A DNA stretch of 64,000 nt from Rariglobus hedericola (GTDB lineage: Bacteria; Verrucomicrobiota; Verrucomicrobiia; Opitutales; Opitutaceae), in assembly GCF_007559335.1 (NCBI RefSeq), contig NZ_VMBG01000002.1, positions 186,001-250,000 of the forward strand, written 5' to 3'. The notes under the pieces were generated by a model. That model was not told the DNA's origin, did not search any database, and worked only from the letters and a program-made list of their open reading frames with translations. Below, in pieces: positions 33,567-42,740 of this stretch (positions within the stretch are counted from its first letter, which is position 1; every line of letters begins with the position of its first letter). The translations under genes and the position numbers were made by a program.

Positions 33567-34427
33567 ATGAAATTTTACGCGCGTCTTTTAGTGCTGGTGG
33601 TTTGTCTGCCGTTGGTCGCGTTGCGCGCGGAGGATAAACCCGCGCCGTCCAAGGCCACGCAGGAGTTGCGCGTGCTCGTCGAGCGTCAACGCGATCTGCT
33701 GGCCAAGGCTGCGGAAAAAACTACGCAGGCCGAGGTCGAGGACATGCGCTCACAGTTTCAAGAACTGGTGTTCAACTTCGACGACTACCTGAAAAAATAT
33801 CCCAACGAGGCGGCTGGTTACGTGAGTTATGCGCTGCTGCTCAACCAACCCGTGCTGGACGAGCGCAAGCGTGCGGCGGCGTTGCTCCTGAAGGCCAACA
33901 AACTGGATTCGAACCTGCCGCTGGTGAAGAACCAGCTCGGCAATTATCTGGCGGAGGAAGGCAAGCCGCTGGATGCGCTCAACTACTATCTCGCCGCCGT
34001 GAAACTCGCGCCCGCGGAGCCCCTTTATCACTACCAGATCGGCACGTTGCTGACGGAGGCCCGCGAGGACTTTATCAAGAGCGGAGCGTGGACGCGCGCG
34101 ACGGTCGACCAAGCCATGCAGGAAGCGTTTGAGCAGGCGTCGGCGTGTGCGCCGGGCAACACGGCTTACGCATATCGTTATGGAGAATCGTTCTATGATC
34201 TGGAGCGGCCCGAGTGGTCGGCGGCGCTGGCGTTCTGGCGCGAGTTTGAAGGCAAAGTCGGCACACCGCTTGAAAAGGAAACCGTGCGCCTGCATCAGGC
34301 CAACGTGTTGATCCACGAACAAAAATTCGCCGACGCGCGCACGTTGCTCGCGACGGTCAAAGAACCGGCCTTGCAGGCACAGAAGCAAAAGCTGGTTGCG
34401 CAGCTCGACGCGGAGCCGGCAAAGTAA
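33567..34427 (+). CDS. Exported TPR-repeat protein
   Basis: A 286-residue protein with a signal peptide (MKFYARLLVLVVCLPLVALRA). TPR-like helices follow from about 65: GYVSYALLLNQPVLDERKRA, NQLGNYLAEEGKPLDALNYY, HYQIGTLLTEAREDF. The in-frame extension to 33465 lacks signal character, so I choose ATG 33567. It is six bases upstream of a site-2-protease gene, so the two are probably cotranscribed, and the TPR protein may be a partner or regulator of the protease. The 286-base divergent region upstream holds no gene that I can see. Confidence 0.78.
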   Translation: MKFYARLLVLVVCLPLVALRAEDKPAPSKATQELRVLVERQRDLLAKAAEKTTQAEVEDMRSQFQELVFNFDDYLKKYPNEAAGYVSYALLLNQPVLDERKRAAALLLKANKLDSNLPLVKNQLGNYLAEEGKPLDALNYYLAAVKLAPAEPLYHYQIGTLLTEAREDFIKSGAWTRATVDQAMQEAFEQASACAPGNTAYAYRYGESFYDLERPEWSAALAFWREFEGKVGTPLEKETVRLHQANVLIHEQKFADARTLLATVKEPALQAQKQKLVAQLDAEPAK

Positions 34428-34433
34428 CCGCTC

Positions 34434-35090
34434 ATGACAAACGGCATCGGACTCGCGGAGCTGCGAGAAGGACTCATTTTCTACATCTTTCTCGTCACGA
34501 GTCTGAGCATTCACGAGTGGGCGCATGCGTTTACCGCCGACAAGCTCGGTGACCCGACGCCTTCCTCCCAAGGTCGCGTCACGCTCAACCCGATTGCCCA
34601 CATGGATTTGATGGGCACGGTGATTTTCCCGCTGCTGTGCATCTTCGTGCTGCCTGGAAATTTTCTGTTTGGGTGGGGCAAGCCGGTCATGATCAACACG
34701 TCTTATTTTCGCCATCGCGTGCGGGATGACATTCTCACGACCATGGCCGGACCGGGGTCGAATCTCGTGCTGGCGTTGCTCGCCGCGATCATCGGCGGCT
34801 TGTGCTGCCGCTTCATTGATCCGGCACTCGCTCAACTGGTGGGGACGTTTATTTTTCTCAACGTCGTGCTCGCCGTGTTCAACATGATCCCGATCCCTCC
34901 GCTCGATGGCAGCCACATATTGCGGCACGCGGTCGGGATGAGTGACGAGACGTATTACAACCTGTCGCGGTGGGGCTTCGTTGTGCTGATTGTTGCAATC
35001 AATCTGCCGCCGATTCGCGCGGCGTTGGGCTATGCGATCGACGCCGTTTCGACGCCGTTTGTTTTGCTGTTCAAACTGGTTGCCGGCTGA
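34434..35090 (+). CDS. Site-2 protease family (M50) membrane protein
   Basis: A 218-residue membrane protein with about six helices. The zinc motif is SIHEWAHAF (H27, E28, H31) in the first helix, and the third ligand is in NMIPIPPLDGSHIL (aspartate near residue 156). This is the compact cytoplasm-facing M50B type without PDZ domain. Such proteins cleave substrates within the membrane. Substrate unknown; the upstream TPR protein is probably functionally linked. Confidence 0.88.
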   Translation: MTNGIGLAELREGLIFYIFLVTSLSIHEWAHAFTADKLGDPTPSSQGRVTLNPIAHMDLMGTVIFPLLCIFVLPGNFLFGWGKPVMINTSYFRHRVRDDILTTMAGPGSNLVLALLAAIIGGLCCRFIDPALAQLVGTFIFLNVVLAVFNMIPIPPLDGSHILRHAVGMSDETYYNLSRWGFVVLIVAINLPPIRAALGYAIDAVSTPFVLLFKLVAG

Positions 35091-35125
35091 TTGGGTGACG
35101 TTTTCTTTACGCCGATTTAACAATC

Positions 35126-36100
35126 GTGGCCACTTCCCCTAAAAAACCAAAGCCCGCGCGGGCCAAACCAGTCGCGAAACCCGTCGTAAAACCGGTCGCG
35201 AAAAAGAAGGAGATCCGTCCGGTCACCTTGGGCGATTGGTTGAAGCATGCGATGGCCCGTTACAAGAAGACCGGCGTCGCGCTCGGGCAGGTGGCGACCA
35301 ATGCCCACGACGAGGCGCTTTATCTTTTGTTGCGCACGCTGGCCCTGCCGCTCGACAGCGATCCTTCGGTCCTCAAGCGCAAGCTCACGGCGGCCGAGAT
35401 CATGGCGGTGGAAAACATGCTGCAGCGCCGGTTGGATAAACGCATTCCCGCGGCGTATCTCACGCGCGAGGCGTTTCTCGGTGAGTATCGTTTCTATGTC
35501 GACGAGCGGGTGATCATTCCGCGCAGCTACTTTTTGGAGATCATCCCGCAGCAGTTGGATGCGTGGTTGCCGGCGCCGGCCAAGGTGAAGCACGTGGTGG
35601 ATGTGTGCACCGGCTCGGGCTGTCTCGCGATCCTGCTCGCCCATCATTTTCCCAAGGCGAAAGTGGATGCGGTGGATCTTTCCCCCGATGCGATCGACGT
35701 CGCGCGCATCAACATCAAAAACCACAAGCTCACCCGTCGCGTGAAGCTCCATGAGAGCGATGTGTTCGATGCGGTGCCGAAGGTGAAATACGACGTCATC
35801 CTCAGCAATCCGCCCTACGAGCCGAGCGCTCATTGCGACAAGCTGCCGGCCGAGTTCCACAACGAACCGCGCATGGCGCTGGATGGCGGCAAGGACGGCC
35901 TGGATATCATTCGCAAACTTCTGCGCCAGGCCCGCGACCGTCTGCAGCCGCATGGCGTGTTGCTGATCGAAGTCGGCGGCTTGCAGCGGGCGATGGACAA
36001 GGAATTTGCCGCGCTCGACTTGTATTGGATGCACACGGCCGACGGGAGCAATTGCGTGTGCCTCATCCAAGCGGGCCGTTTGCGTGCGTGGAAAGGCTGA
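35126..36100 (+). CDS. prmB: N5-glutamine methyltransferase, PrmB-like
   Basis: A 324-residue SAM-dependent methyltransferase starting at GTG. A lysine/alanine/proline-rich tail fills residues 1-30. The helical domain contains TNAHDEALYLLLRTLALP, characteristic of PrmB (ribosomal protein L3 methylation) rather than PrmC. The SAM loop is DVCTGSGCLAI, and the catalytic substrate motif ILSNPPYEPS holds NPPY. VIIPRSYFLEII precedes the SAM domain. PrmC, which modifies release factors, is the alternative. Confidence 0.83.
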   Translation: MATSPKKPKPARAKPVAKPVVKPVAKKKEIRPVTLGDWLKHAMARYKKTGVALGQVATNAHDEALYLLLRTLALPLDSDPSVLKRKLTAAEIMAVENMLQRRLDKRIPAAYLTREAFLGEYRFYVDERVIIPRSYFLEIIPQQLDAWLPAPAKVKHVVDVCTGSGCLAILLAHHFPKAKVDAVDLSPDAIDVARINIKNHKLTRRVKLHESDVFDAVPKVKYDVILSNPPYEPSAHCDKLPAEFHNEPRMALDGGKDGLDIIRKLLRQARDRLQPHGVLLIEVGGLQRAMDKEFAALDLYWMHTADGSNCVCLIQAGRLRAWKG

Positions 36101-36129
36101 GCGACGCGATTCGGCGTGCGTCGGGTGGT

Positions 36130-38769
36130 TTACTTTAAACCAACCGGTTCGTTTTTTGGCGTAAACCGTTCCAGCGTTTCCGAGAGTTCTCGCGTGCGCA
36201 CGGGTTTGCCGAGGACGACCGCGGCGCCGGCGTGTAACCAGCGCACATGCGACTCGGGCGTGAGATCGGCGGTGAGCGCCACGATGGGCGTGCGGGCGTT
36301 GAGCGCGTCCTTAGGCCACTGGCGCACACGGAAGGCGACCTCCCAGCCGTTGAGGTCCGGCATTTGTCCGTCGAGGACGATGATGTCGTAGGATTCACGC
36401 GCCAGTTGATCGAGCGCGGCGAGACCTCCGGTGACCGTGGTGACCTCGCAATTGCATTGGCCGAGCTGGGCCGTGCTGACGCGCAGGCTCAGGGCGTTGT
36501 CGTCGGCGAGCAGCACGCGGCGGCGCGGGCCCGCGGGCGCGACGAACGGGGATTGCGAGGGTGTGGAGGCGGAGAGCAGCGCCGAGGCGAGACTGCGGCG
36601 ACGCAGCGGAGCCGTGGTGGCGGAGGGCTTTGACTCGGGCGCGGCGAGCGCGATCACCGTGCAACCGGCCGCGATCCAGTCCTTGGCGGGCGATTGCTCC
36701 AAGGCCGTGGATTCCACGATCAAGGCTCCGCCAGCCGAGGGCAGGGAGTTGGCCGATAACTCAACCGCATCCATGCCGAGGCTGCGCAATCCCTGAATGA
36801 CGGCGAGGCAACGAATGGTATTTGCAAGATCCACGGCGACGCGACGACCGGTGGCCTGACCGGTCAGTCGGGCGACGCCCGCGCCGACGGCGGAGTCGTC
36901 CACGATGGGCAGCTCGAGGACGAACACGGTGCCTTCGCCGGGCCGGCTGCTTACGGTGACGGTGCCGCCCATCGCCTCGGCGAGACGCCGCGTGATGGCG
37001 AGGCCCAGTCCGGTCCCCTCGACGCGACGGGCGAGCTCGGGATCGCCGCGATTGAAGGGATTGAACAGGTTGGCCAGATGTTCGGGTGCGATGCCGCGAC
37101 CGGTATCGGTTATTTCGATACGAAGCGAGGGGCCGTCCCGCAACGCGCGCACGGTGATGCCGCCGCGCTCGGTGAACTTGACGGCATTGCCCACAAGATT
37201 GAAGAGCGCCTGACGCAGGCGGTCGGCGTCGCCACGAAGTCCGCCGGGCAGGCCGGGCTCGATCCAGTGGGCGAAGAAAAGGCCCTTGCGATGGGCGGCC
37301 GGGCCGAGGAGATCGGCAATCTGGTCGAGCACGTCGTCGAGCTGGAACGGCTCGTGGGCGAGATCGAGACGACCGGCTTCGATACGGCTGAGATCGAGAA
37401 GATCGTTGATGAGGCGCAGCAAGGCGTCGCCCGCATCGCTGATGGTGGCGACCTCGGTTTGTTGCGCGGCATCGAGCGGGCCGGAGCGCAACACCTCGGT
37501 CATGCCGAGGATGGCGTGAAGCGGAGTGCGCAGATCGTGGCTGACCTGTGCGAGGAAGTTGCTCTTGGCGGTGCTGGCGGCCATCGCCTCCTGGGCGAGC
37601 GCGTCGGCGCGGACGAGTGTTTCTTCGAGCTCCTGCTTTGCGTGGAGGAGGGCGATTTCGGCGCGTTTTTGTTCGGTGATGTCGCGCAGCACGATCAGAT
37701 TGCCACGGGCGCGACCATCGGCCTCGTCGAGCGAGGTGGATTGAATCGTCCACCAGTTGTCTCCGAGTGAAAACGTGTGCGGATCCGTGCGCGTGGTGCT
37801 TTCGAGAATGCCGGCGCCGAGTTCGGGGTGCTGTGCGAAACCGCTGAGGAGCGGCTGACCGATGTGGCGGTCGATGCGGCCGAAGCGTTGGATCGCGGCC
37901 AGGTTGGCGCGCACCAGACGACCGAGGGGATCGGCCACCAGCACGGGATCGGGGATGTAGAGAAACAGGGTGTTGGCGGCGACGGGCACCAGTTCGAAAA
38001 GCCGCATGCGCACGACCGCCCAGGAAAACAAAATTCCGCTCACCGCGAACCCCACCGGCGTGTGATCGAGCTCGGGCAGCGGGCCGAGGCGCATGACGTA
38101 GATGACGCTGGTGAACCAGGGCGCGAGCGTGGCGAGGATGATGATCCACGCCTGCTGCCGGAACACGTTGCCCATGCTGATCGTGTGGGCGGCGAGCATG
38201 ACCGAACTCGCAAACATAAAGCCGTAGCAGTAAGCGACCGTGACCCAGAACATCGGCCCGCGCTCGTAGTTGGCAAAGACGAACTTGCCGCGCTGGACCG
38301 CGGTGACCTCGGGCCAGTGCAAGCCATGCCAGGAGTTGGTGAACGCCGACAGGAGAACGAGCAGGCCGATGAGGCAGATGACCACGGAGACGGCCCGGCG
38401 CGGACTCGCTCCGCCGTGGGTGTGCGCGTAGGTGAAATGAAAAAGCGAAATCGGGCCCATCACGATTCCGATGTAGGAAATCTGGGTCCAAAAAATCTTC
38501 GCCGGCACCGCGACGGCCAGGAATTCCAGCGCGCCGGCAAAGGACCAAAGGATCGCGCCGCCGAGCACGGCGACCAGCCACGCGGCGGCGGTGGACTCAC
38601 GGCGTAAAGGCCAGACGAAACCGGCGGCGATCAGGCACAGGCCGGCGGCGATCGCCTGCGGAAGGGCCAGTGCCGTGAGTTGATAGGTAAACAAAGTGCT
38701 CACGTGCGCGCCAAAAATTACCCAGCCCTTCTGGGGCGACAAGGCGATAGCATTGAGGATAATCTGCAA
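36130..38769 (-). CDS. Hybrid sensor histidine kinase with 7TM N-terminus
   Basis: An 879-residue protein. Residues 1-230 form about seven membrane helices of the histidine-kinase 7TM type. A PAS-like segment follows (PDPVLVADPLGRLVRANLAA). Then HisKA with phospho-histidine in FLAQVSHDLRTPLHAILGM, HATPase with N box NLVGNAVKF and G boxes DTGRGIA and GTGLGLAI. A degenerate inter-domain region precedes the receiver domain: acidic pair in LLADDNALS, phosphoacceptor in IIVLDGQMPDLNGWE and lysine in LGKPVRTRE. No partner regulator is adjacent. Signal unknown. Confidence 0.9.
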   Translation of the reverse strand: MQIILNAIALSPQKGWVIFGAHVSTLFTYQLTALALPQAIAAGLCLIAAGFVWPLRRESTAAAWLVAVLGGAILWSFAGALEFLAVAVPAKIFWTQISYIGIVMGPISLFHFTYAHTHGGASPRRAVSVVICLIGLLVLLSAFTNSWHGLHWPEVTAVQRGKFVFANYERGPMFWVTVAYCYGFMFASSVMLAAHTISMGNVFRQQAWIIILATLAPWFTSVIYVMRLGPLPELDHTPVGFAVSGILFSWAVVRMRLFELVPVAANTLFLYIPDPVLVADPLGRLVRANLAAIQRFGRIDRHIGQPLLSGFAQHPELGAGILESTTRTDPHTFSLGDNWWTIQSTSLDEADGRARGNLIVLRDITEQKRAEIALLHAKQELEETLVRADALAQEAMAASTAKSNFLAQVSHDLRTPLHAILGMTEVLRSGPLDAAQQTEVATISDAGDALLRLINDLLDLSRIEAGRLDLAHEPFQLDDVLDQIADLLGPAAHRKGLFFAHWIEPGLPGGLRGDADRLRQALFNLVGNAVKFTERGGITVRALRDGPSLRIEITDTGRGIAPEHLANLFNPFNRGDPELARRVEGTGLGLAITRRLAEAMGGTVTVSSRPGEGTVFVLELPIVDDSAVGAGVARLTGQATGRRVAVDLANTIRCLAVIQGLRSLGMDAVELSANSLPSAGGALIVESTALEQSPAKDWIAAGCTVIALAAPESKPSATTAPLRRRSLASALLSASTPSQSPFVAPAGPRRRVLLADDNALSLRVSTAQLGQCNCEVTTVTGGLAALDQLARESYDIIVLDGQMPDLNGWEVAFRVRQWPKDALNARTPIVALTADLTPESHVRWLHAGAAVVLGKPVRTRELSETLERFTPKNEPVGLK

Positions 38770-38829
38770 ACAGAGGGGGTGAACTCCTTAGGTTCGCTCT
38801 GGTGGGTTTGGGGACGAAGCCCCGGCGGA

Positions 38830-39438
38830 TCAGCGCGTGAGATCGTAGAGGGCGTAGCCTGCGAGCAGATTGGGCAGGAGGCTATTCCGGCTTTTCCAAT
38901 CGCCGCTGAGGTGGGCGTGACGCGCGATCTTGAGCTGGCGCAGTGCGCAGAAGTCTTCGAAGTCGGCGATGCTCGCGGGATTCGTCGGGCGGCTCTCGAA
39001 CCAGGCGGTGGTGTAAACCGCGTTGCGCGGTTTGCGTCCGAGGAAGAAGGCGGCGGCGCGGTTTTTCCAGTAGCCGTGGTTCACGAAGCCAACGGTAACC
39101 GTTTTTCCGATACGGAGGGCTTGTTCGATGATGGCGCCGGGATCGGGGAGTTCTTCCAGCGTGCGTGAGCAGATGACGCGGTCGAAGTGGTTTTCGGGCA
39201 GTGCGCGCATGAGGGACATCATGTCGCCTTGATACGCGGTGAGTCCGCGGCGCACGCAGGCGGAGATCTTGTCGAAATCGAGATCCACGCCGACCGCGTG
39301 GATTTGTTTCGTCTGCACGAGGTAGTCGAGGAGCACGCCGCGGCCGCAGCCGAGGTCGAGCACGCGGGAGCCGGGCTCGATCCAGTCGGCGATGATCTGC
39401 ATGTCGACGCTGCGCTTGATGTGGGTGTGCTTGGACAT
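38830..39438 (-). CDS. metW: MetW-like methyltransferase-fold protein
   Basis: A 202-residue protein with the SAM-binding loop VLDLGCGRGVLLDYL and the MetW-typical block FDRVICSRTLEELPDP, then VGFVNHGYWKNR. In many bacteria MetW works together with MetX in methionine synthesis, and here it lies 14 bases downstream of metX on the same strand. Length is normal. Confidence 0.9.
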   Translation of the reverse strand: MSKHTHIKRSVDMQIIADWIEPGSRVLDLGCGRGVLLDYLVQTKQIHAVGVDLDFDKISACVRRGLTAYQGDMMSLMRALPENHFDRVICSRTLEELPDPGAIIEQALRIGKTVTVGFVNHGYWKNRAAAFFLGRKPRNAVYTTAWFESRPTNPASIADFEDFCALRQLKIARHAHLSGDWKSRNSLLPNLLAGYALYDLTR

Positions 39439-39452
39439 GGCGTGGCGCGGCG

Positions 39453-40661
39453 TCAGTTGAGGAAACCGCGCACGAGATCGTAGAGCTGCGGCGACTCGAG
39501 CAGGAAGGAGTCGTGGCCGAGGTCGGTCGAAAGCTCGGCATAACTCACGCGTTTGCCGGCGCGCAGGAGGGCGAGGGCGATGTCGCGGTTCTGATCGGGC
39601 GGGAACAGCCAGTCGCTGGTGAAACCAATCACGAGCGTGGCGGCTTGCACCTCGGCAAACGCGGCTTCGAGCGAGCCATGGGTGGCGGCGAGATCGAACT
39701 GGTCGAGGGCACGCGTGATGTAGAGATACGAGTTGGCGTCGAACCGGTTGATGAAGCTCTGGCCCTGGTAGCGCAGGTAGCTCTCGACCTCGAAGCGCAC
39801 GTCAAACGTGGCGGCGGGCGCGACAGGGTCGATGCCCTCCATGGAGAGCTCCGAAACGTCGCTGGCGGGCGAAGGCTTGCGATGGGCGGCGACGGCCTTG
39901 CGGCCGAATTTACGGTCCATCGACGCGTCGGATAGGTAGGTGATGTGGGCCATCATGCGGGCGATCGCGAGGCCCACGCGGGGACCGCCGCTCTTCGGGT
40001 AGTAACCGTGGTTCCACTCGGGATCCTGCAGGATGGCCTGGCGACCAACCTCATTGAAGGCGATGGCCTGCGCGCCCTCGCGGGCGGTGGTGGCCATGGC
40101 GAGTGCACGCTTCACAAACGACGGATATTCGATGCTCCATTGGAGCACCTGCATGCCGCCCATCGAGCCGCCGATGGCGGCGTAGATCGAAGTGATTCCG
40201 ATGGAATCGAGCCAGAGCTTCTGCGTGCGCACCATGTCGCGGATGGTGACGGAGGGGAACGTGATGCCGTAGGGCTTGCCGGTGCGCGGGTCGATCGACG
40301 ACGGACCGCTGGAGCCCTGGCAGCCGCCGATCACGTTGGAACAGAGAACAAAAAACTTGTTGGTATCGACCGCCTTGCCGGGGCCGATGAGGTTGTTCCA
40401 CCAACCGGGTTTGCGGTCGTTGAGCGAGTGGATGCCGGCGCAGTGGTGGTCACCCGAAAGCGCGTGGAAAATCAGAATCGCGTTGTCGCGCGCGGCGTTG
40501 GGACGACCGTAGGTCTCGTAGCGCAGCGTGAAGCCGGGAGTCGTCTGGCCGTTGTCGAAGGTGAACGGCTCGGTCGTGATAAAGTCCCGCGGCTCGACCA
40601 GCCCGACCTCGCCCGGCTCGGAGCGGGTGGCGGAAGGGATGTCATCGTCGGCGTCGTTCAT
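39453..40661 (-). CDS. metX: Homoserine O-acyltransferase (MetX)
   Basis: A 402-residue alpha/beta-hydrolase. The nucleophile elbow is AIGGSMGGMQVLQW (catalytic serine about residue 162). The oxyanion and substrate segments FHALSGDHHCAG and VLCSNVIGGCQGSSGP are family signatures, and the acid and histidine lie near SDWLFPPDQ and DLGHDSFLLE. It activates homoserine for methionine synthesis, usually with acetyl-CoA; acyl specificity is not certain. First gene of metX-metW. I saw no convincing SAM riboswitch in the 160 bases upstream. Confidence 0.92.
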   Translation of the reverse strand: MNDADDDIPSATRSEPGEVGLVEPRDFITTEPFTFDNGQTTPGFTLRYETYGRPNAARDNAILIFHALSGDHHCAGIHSLNDRKPGWWNNLIGPGKAVDTNKFFVLCSNVIGGCQGSSGPSSIDPRTGKPYGITFPSVTIRDMVRTQKLWLDSIGITSIYAAIGGSMGGMQVLQWSIEYPSFVKRALAMATTAREGAQAIAFNEVGRQAILQDPEWNHGYYPKSGGPRVGLAIARMMAHITYLSDASMDRKFGRKAVAAHRKPSPASDVSELSMEGIDPVAPAATFDVRFEVESYLRYQGQSFINRFDANSYLYITRALDQFDLAATHGSLEAAFAEVQAATLVIGFTSDWLFPPDQNRDIALALLRAGKRVSYAELSTDLGHDSFLLESPQLYDLVRGFLN

Positions 40662-40821
40662 GGGAGGGACTCAGGCACAGCAGTAACCACTAATAGGAGC
40701 GAATGAACACTCATTTTTCAACGCGCAACGCCACCTCGTTCAGCGGGATGCCGCCGGGCGCGGGAATCCCATAAGCAGGCTTGTGGCAAATGGCCCCGCG
40801 GGCTTTAGTCGGTGATCTTTC

Positions 40822-41745
40822 ATGGCCGAACCGTCCGCCAAACTCGATGAACTGTTACTCGATGACTGCCACGTGCGTTATGCGCTCGGGCTGTTGAAGG
40901 AGTTGCATGGTGACTTTGAGCTGCGGGTGAAGGCGATCCAGCAATCCTTCAGTTCGCGCACGCGGTTTCTCCCCACGATCGGCCGTTCGGATGAATTGGC
41001 GGCCCACGAAGCGGCCCGAGCCGAGCTGGCGAGGGTGGTCTCGGCGCAGGAGACGATGGAGCGCCTGCATCCGTTGATCGCCGAGGGCCTGGCCGGTGAG
41101 TTGGATAATTACGTGCGCCTGGCGTCGCCCGCCTATCTGCGCGGACTGGCGGCGATCGATAACCTCACGGCGTGGCCGGCGCTGTTGGAGCGGCTGCATG
41201 CAAAACTCGATGAGCTCCTGCGGGCGCTCGTGGAGGCGCGCAACATGGCGGCCTCGGGCTACGACTGGCAGCGCGGCCGTCTTTCGCCGGCGGCCAATGA
41301 GGCGATCGACCGTGCCTTGTTGGTTGCCCACCAGCTCGACGAGGAGGTCAACTTGGTGAACAGCCGTGCGGACCGGCATCAGATGGAGATTTTGGATACA
41401 CCGCAGGCGGCCGCATTGCTGCCGCGCATGCCGGTGGTGGGGTTTCAGGTGCGTATCGAACGCGTGCGCACGTTGATCATCGCCGAGGTGCAGGCGGAAT
41501 TTAACCGCATCACGGAGATGCTCGCGCTGCTGGAAGAGACGGGCATCGCCGGTTTGCGCGAAGCCACGGATCGGGTGGCGGTCGTGCATCGCGAGTCGTC
41601 GCAGGCCTATTTGCAGACTTACCTCGGGCAACTCCGCGCCCACATGGACGAACACCGCTTGGTTCCGACCGAAACCACGGCGCGCATCCACCGGTTGCAG
41701 GCAAAGTATCTGGGGGGAGTGAACTTTCCCTTCGATCTGGGTTAA
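40822..41745 (+). CDS. Hypothetical alpha-helical protein
   Basis: A 307-residue soluble protein, rich in leucine, alanine, glutamate and arginine, with long predicted helices throughout and no signal peptide, membrane span or recognised motif. KLDELLLDDCHVRYALGLL near the start and LRAHMDEHRLVPTETTARI near the end are the more distinctive parts. It is divergent from metX and followed by a lipoprotein gene in the same direction. Function unknown. Confidence 0.65.
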   Translation: MAEPSAKLDELLLDDCHVRYALGLLKELHGDFELRVKAIQQSFSSRTRFLPTIGRSDELAAHEAARAELARVVSAQETMERLHPLIAEGLAGELDNYVRLASPAYLRGLAAIDNLTAWPALLERLHAKLDELLRALVEARNMAASGYDWQRGRLSPAANEAIDRALLVAHQLDEEVNLVNSRADRHQMEILDTPQAAALLPRMPVVGFQVRIERVRTLIIAEVQAEFNRITEMLALLEETGIAGLREATDRVAVVHRESSQAYLQTYLGQLRAHMDEHRLVPTETTARIHRLQAKYLGGVNFPFDLG

Positions 41746-41784
41746 GCGCGCGGTTCACGCCGAGCTCAAACGCGCACACTTTAT

Positions 41785-42618
41785 ATGACCAAACTACCTC
41801 TTGGTTTAGCGGCATTGATAATGGCAACGTTTGCGCTGGAGGGATGCGCGACGAAACCGTCGGTTGCTGTGATGCCGCCGCCGGCTGCGGATTTTCCCGT
41901 GAAAGTGGAAAATATAACTCCGCGGGTTCCCCTGCAGGTGACGGCGGCGGCGCAGTATGTGCGAATCACTGGTGCGGCTCCCGCTGCGAAAGGCGTGCTG
42001 GCGTTTCTGGGCGATGAGAAGGGACTTCGCTCGGGCACGATTGTGTTGACGCGGAAGCAGGCGGACGCGGCGTTAGAGGAGCTGGTGAAAGTATCCGGGC
42101 AGGAAGTGAAGTTGTTACCGACGGTCACGGTGGCGGCGGGGAATGCGGCGCGAATGGTTATTGGGCCCAAACTTGATGGGAGCGATTCGGAGGTGCCGTC
42201 GGTGAGTATTAACGGACAGCCTTTTAGTGCGCGTCGGGATCTTTCCGTGGAACTGGCGATTTCGCCCGGCGTGTCTTCGGATGGATTGATTCAGATGAGC
42301 GTGGATGCGCAGGTGACCCTGTTCGAGGGGTTCGTGGAATACGGGGACAAGACTGTGACCTTATTGTTAGGAGAAAAACTGGGCACTCCGACTGAGGTGA
42401 AAATACCCAAGGGGTTTTATCAGCCGATTTTTTCAACACTTTCGGCGAAGGCCGAGGTGCGTTTGACGTCAGGTTCGGTGGTCGTGCTGTGCGCCGAGCG
42501 TGTCGAGGAACCTGCGCCGGAGAATTTGCAGGGTCGCGATGGAAAGAAGATGGAGCGTATTCCTGCGGAAACTATGCTGGTTTTTCTTACGGCGAAAACA
42601 GTGGCGATCAAGCGGTGA
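41785..42618 (+). CDS. Putative lipoprotein of unknown function
   Basis: A 277-residue protein with a lipoprotein signal: hydrophobic residues 5-19 and lipobox LEGC (cysteine 21), then a proline-rich linker. The mature domain is mostly beta-strand with repeated valine-rich segments (ITPRVPLQVTAAAQYVRI, LSVELAISPGVSSDGLI), a little like the N-domains of secretins, but this is weak. The gene ends before a bidirectional terminator. Family not recognised. Confidence 0.68.
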   Translation: MTKLPLGLAALIMATFALEGCATKPSVAVMPPPAADFPVKVENITPRVPLQVTAAAQYVRITGAAPAAKGVLAFLGDEKGLRSGTIVLTRKQADAALEELVKVSGQEVKLLPTVTVAAGNAARMVIGPKLDGSDSEVPSVSINGQPFSARRDLSVELAISPGVSSDGLIQMSVDAQVTLFEGFVEYGDKTVTLLLGEKLGTPTEVKIPKGFYQPIFSTLSAKAEVRLTSGSVVVLCAERVEEPAPENLQGRDGKKMERIPAETMLVFLTAKTVAIKR

Positions 42619-42662
42619 GCTGACGCGGACGACATGGAGTGCCGTCTCTACCTGTTCAGGCA

Positions 42663-42701
42663 ATAAAAGCCCTGTCGATTTTTGGATCGGCGGGGCTTTT
42701 G
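42663..42701. terminator. Bidirectional intrinsic terminator
   Basis: AAAAGCCC pairs with GGGCTTTT around a 22-base loop region that contains an internal GTCGAT/GATCGGC pairing. T runs flank the stem on either strand. It lies between the convergent lipoprotein gene (ends 42618) and yidC (ends 42741). Confidence 0.75.
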
Positions 42702-42740
42702 TTCGGACCGGGGCGGCGACCCCGGTTACGTTTTTCGCGA

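Noticed and set aside
40662-40821. SAM riboswitch or short gene tail upstream of metX
   Set aside because: I looked for the core of SAM-I and SAM-II elements on the minus strand and found no convincing match. A minus-strand peptide-like tail (ending LNEVALRVEK and stop at 40711) has no start codon and may be chance.
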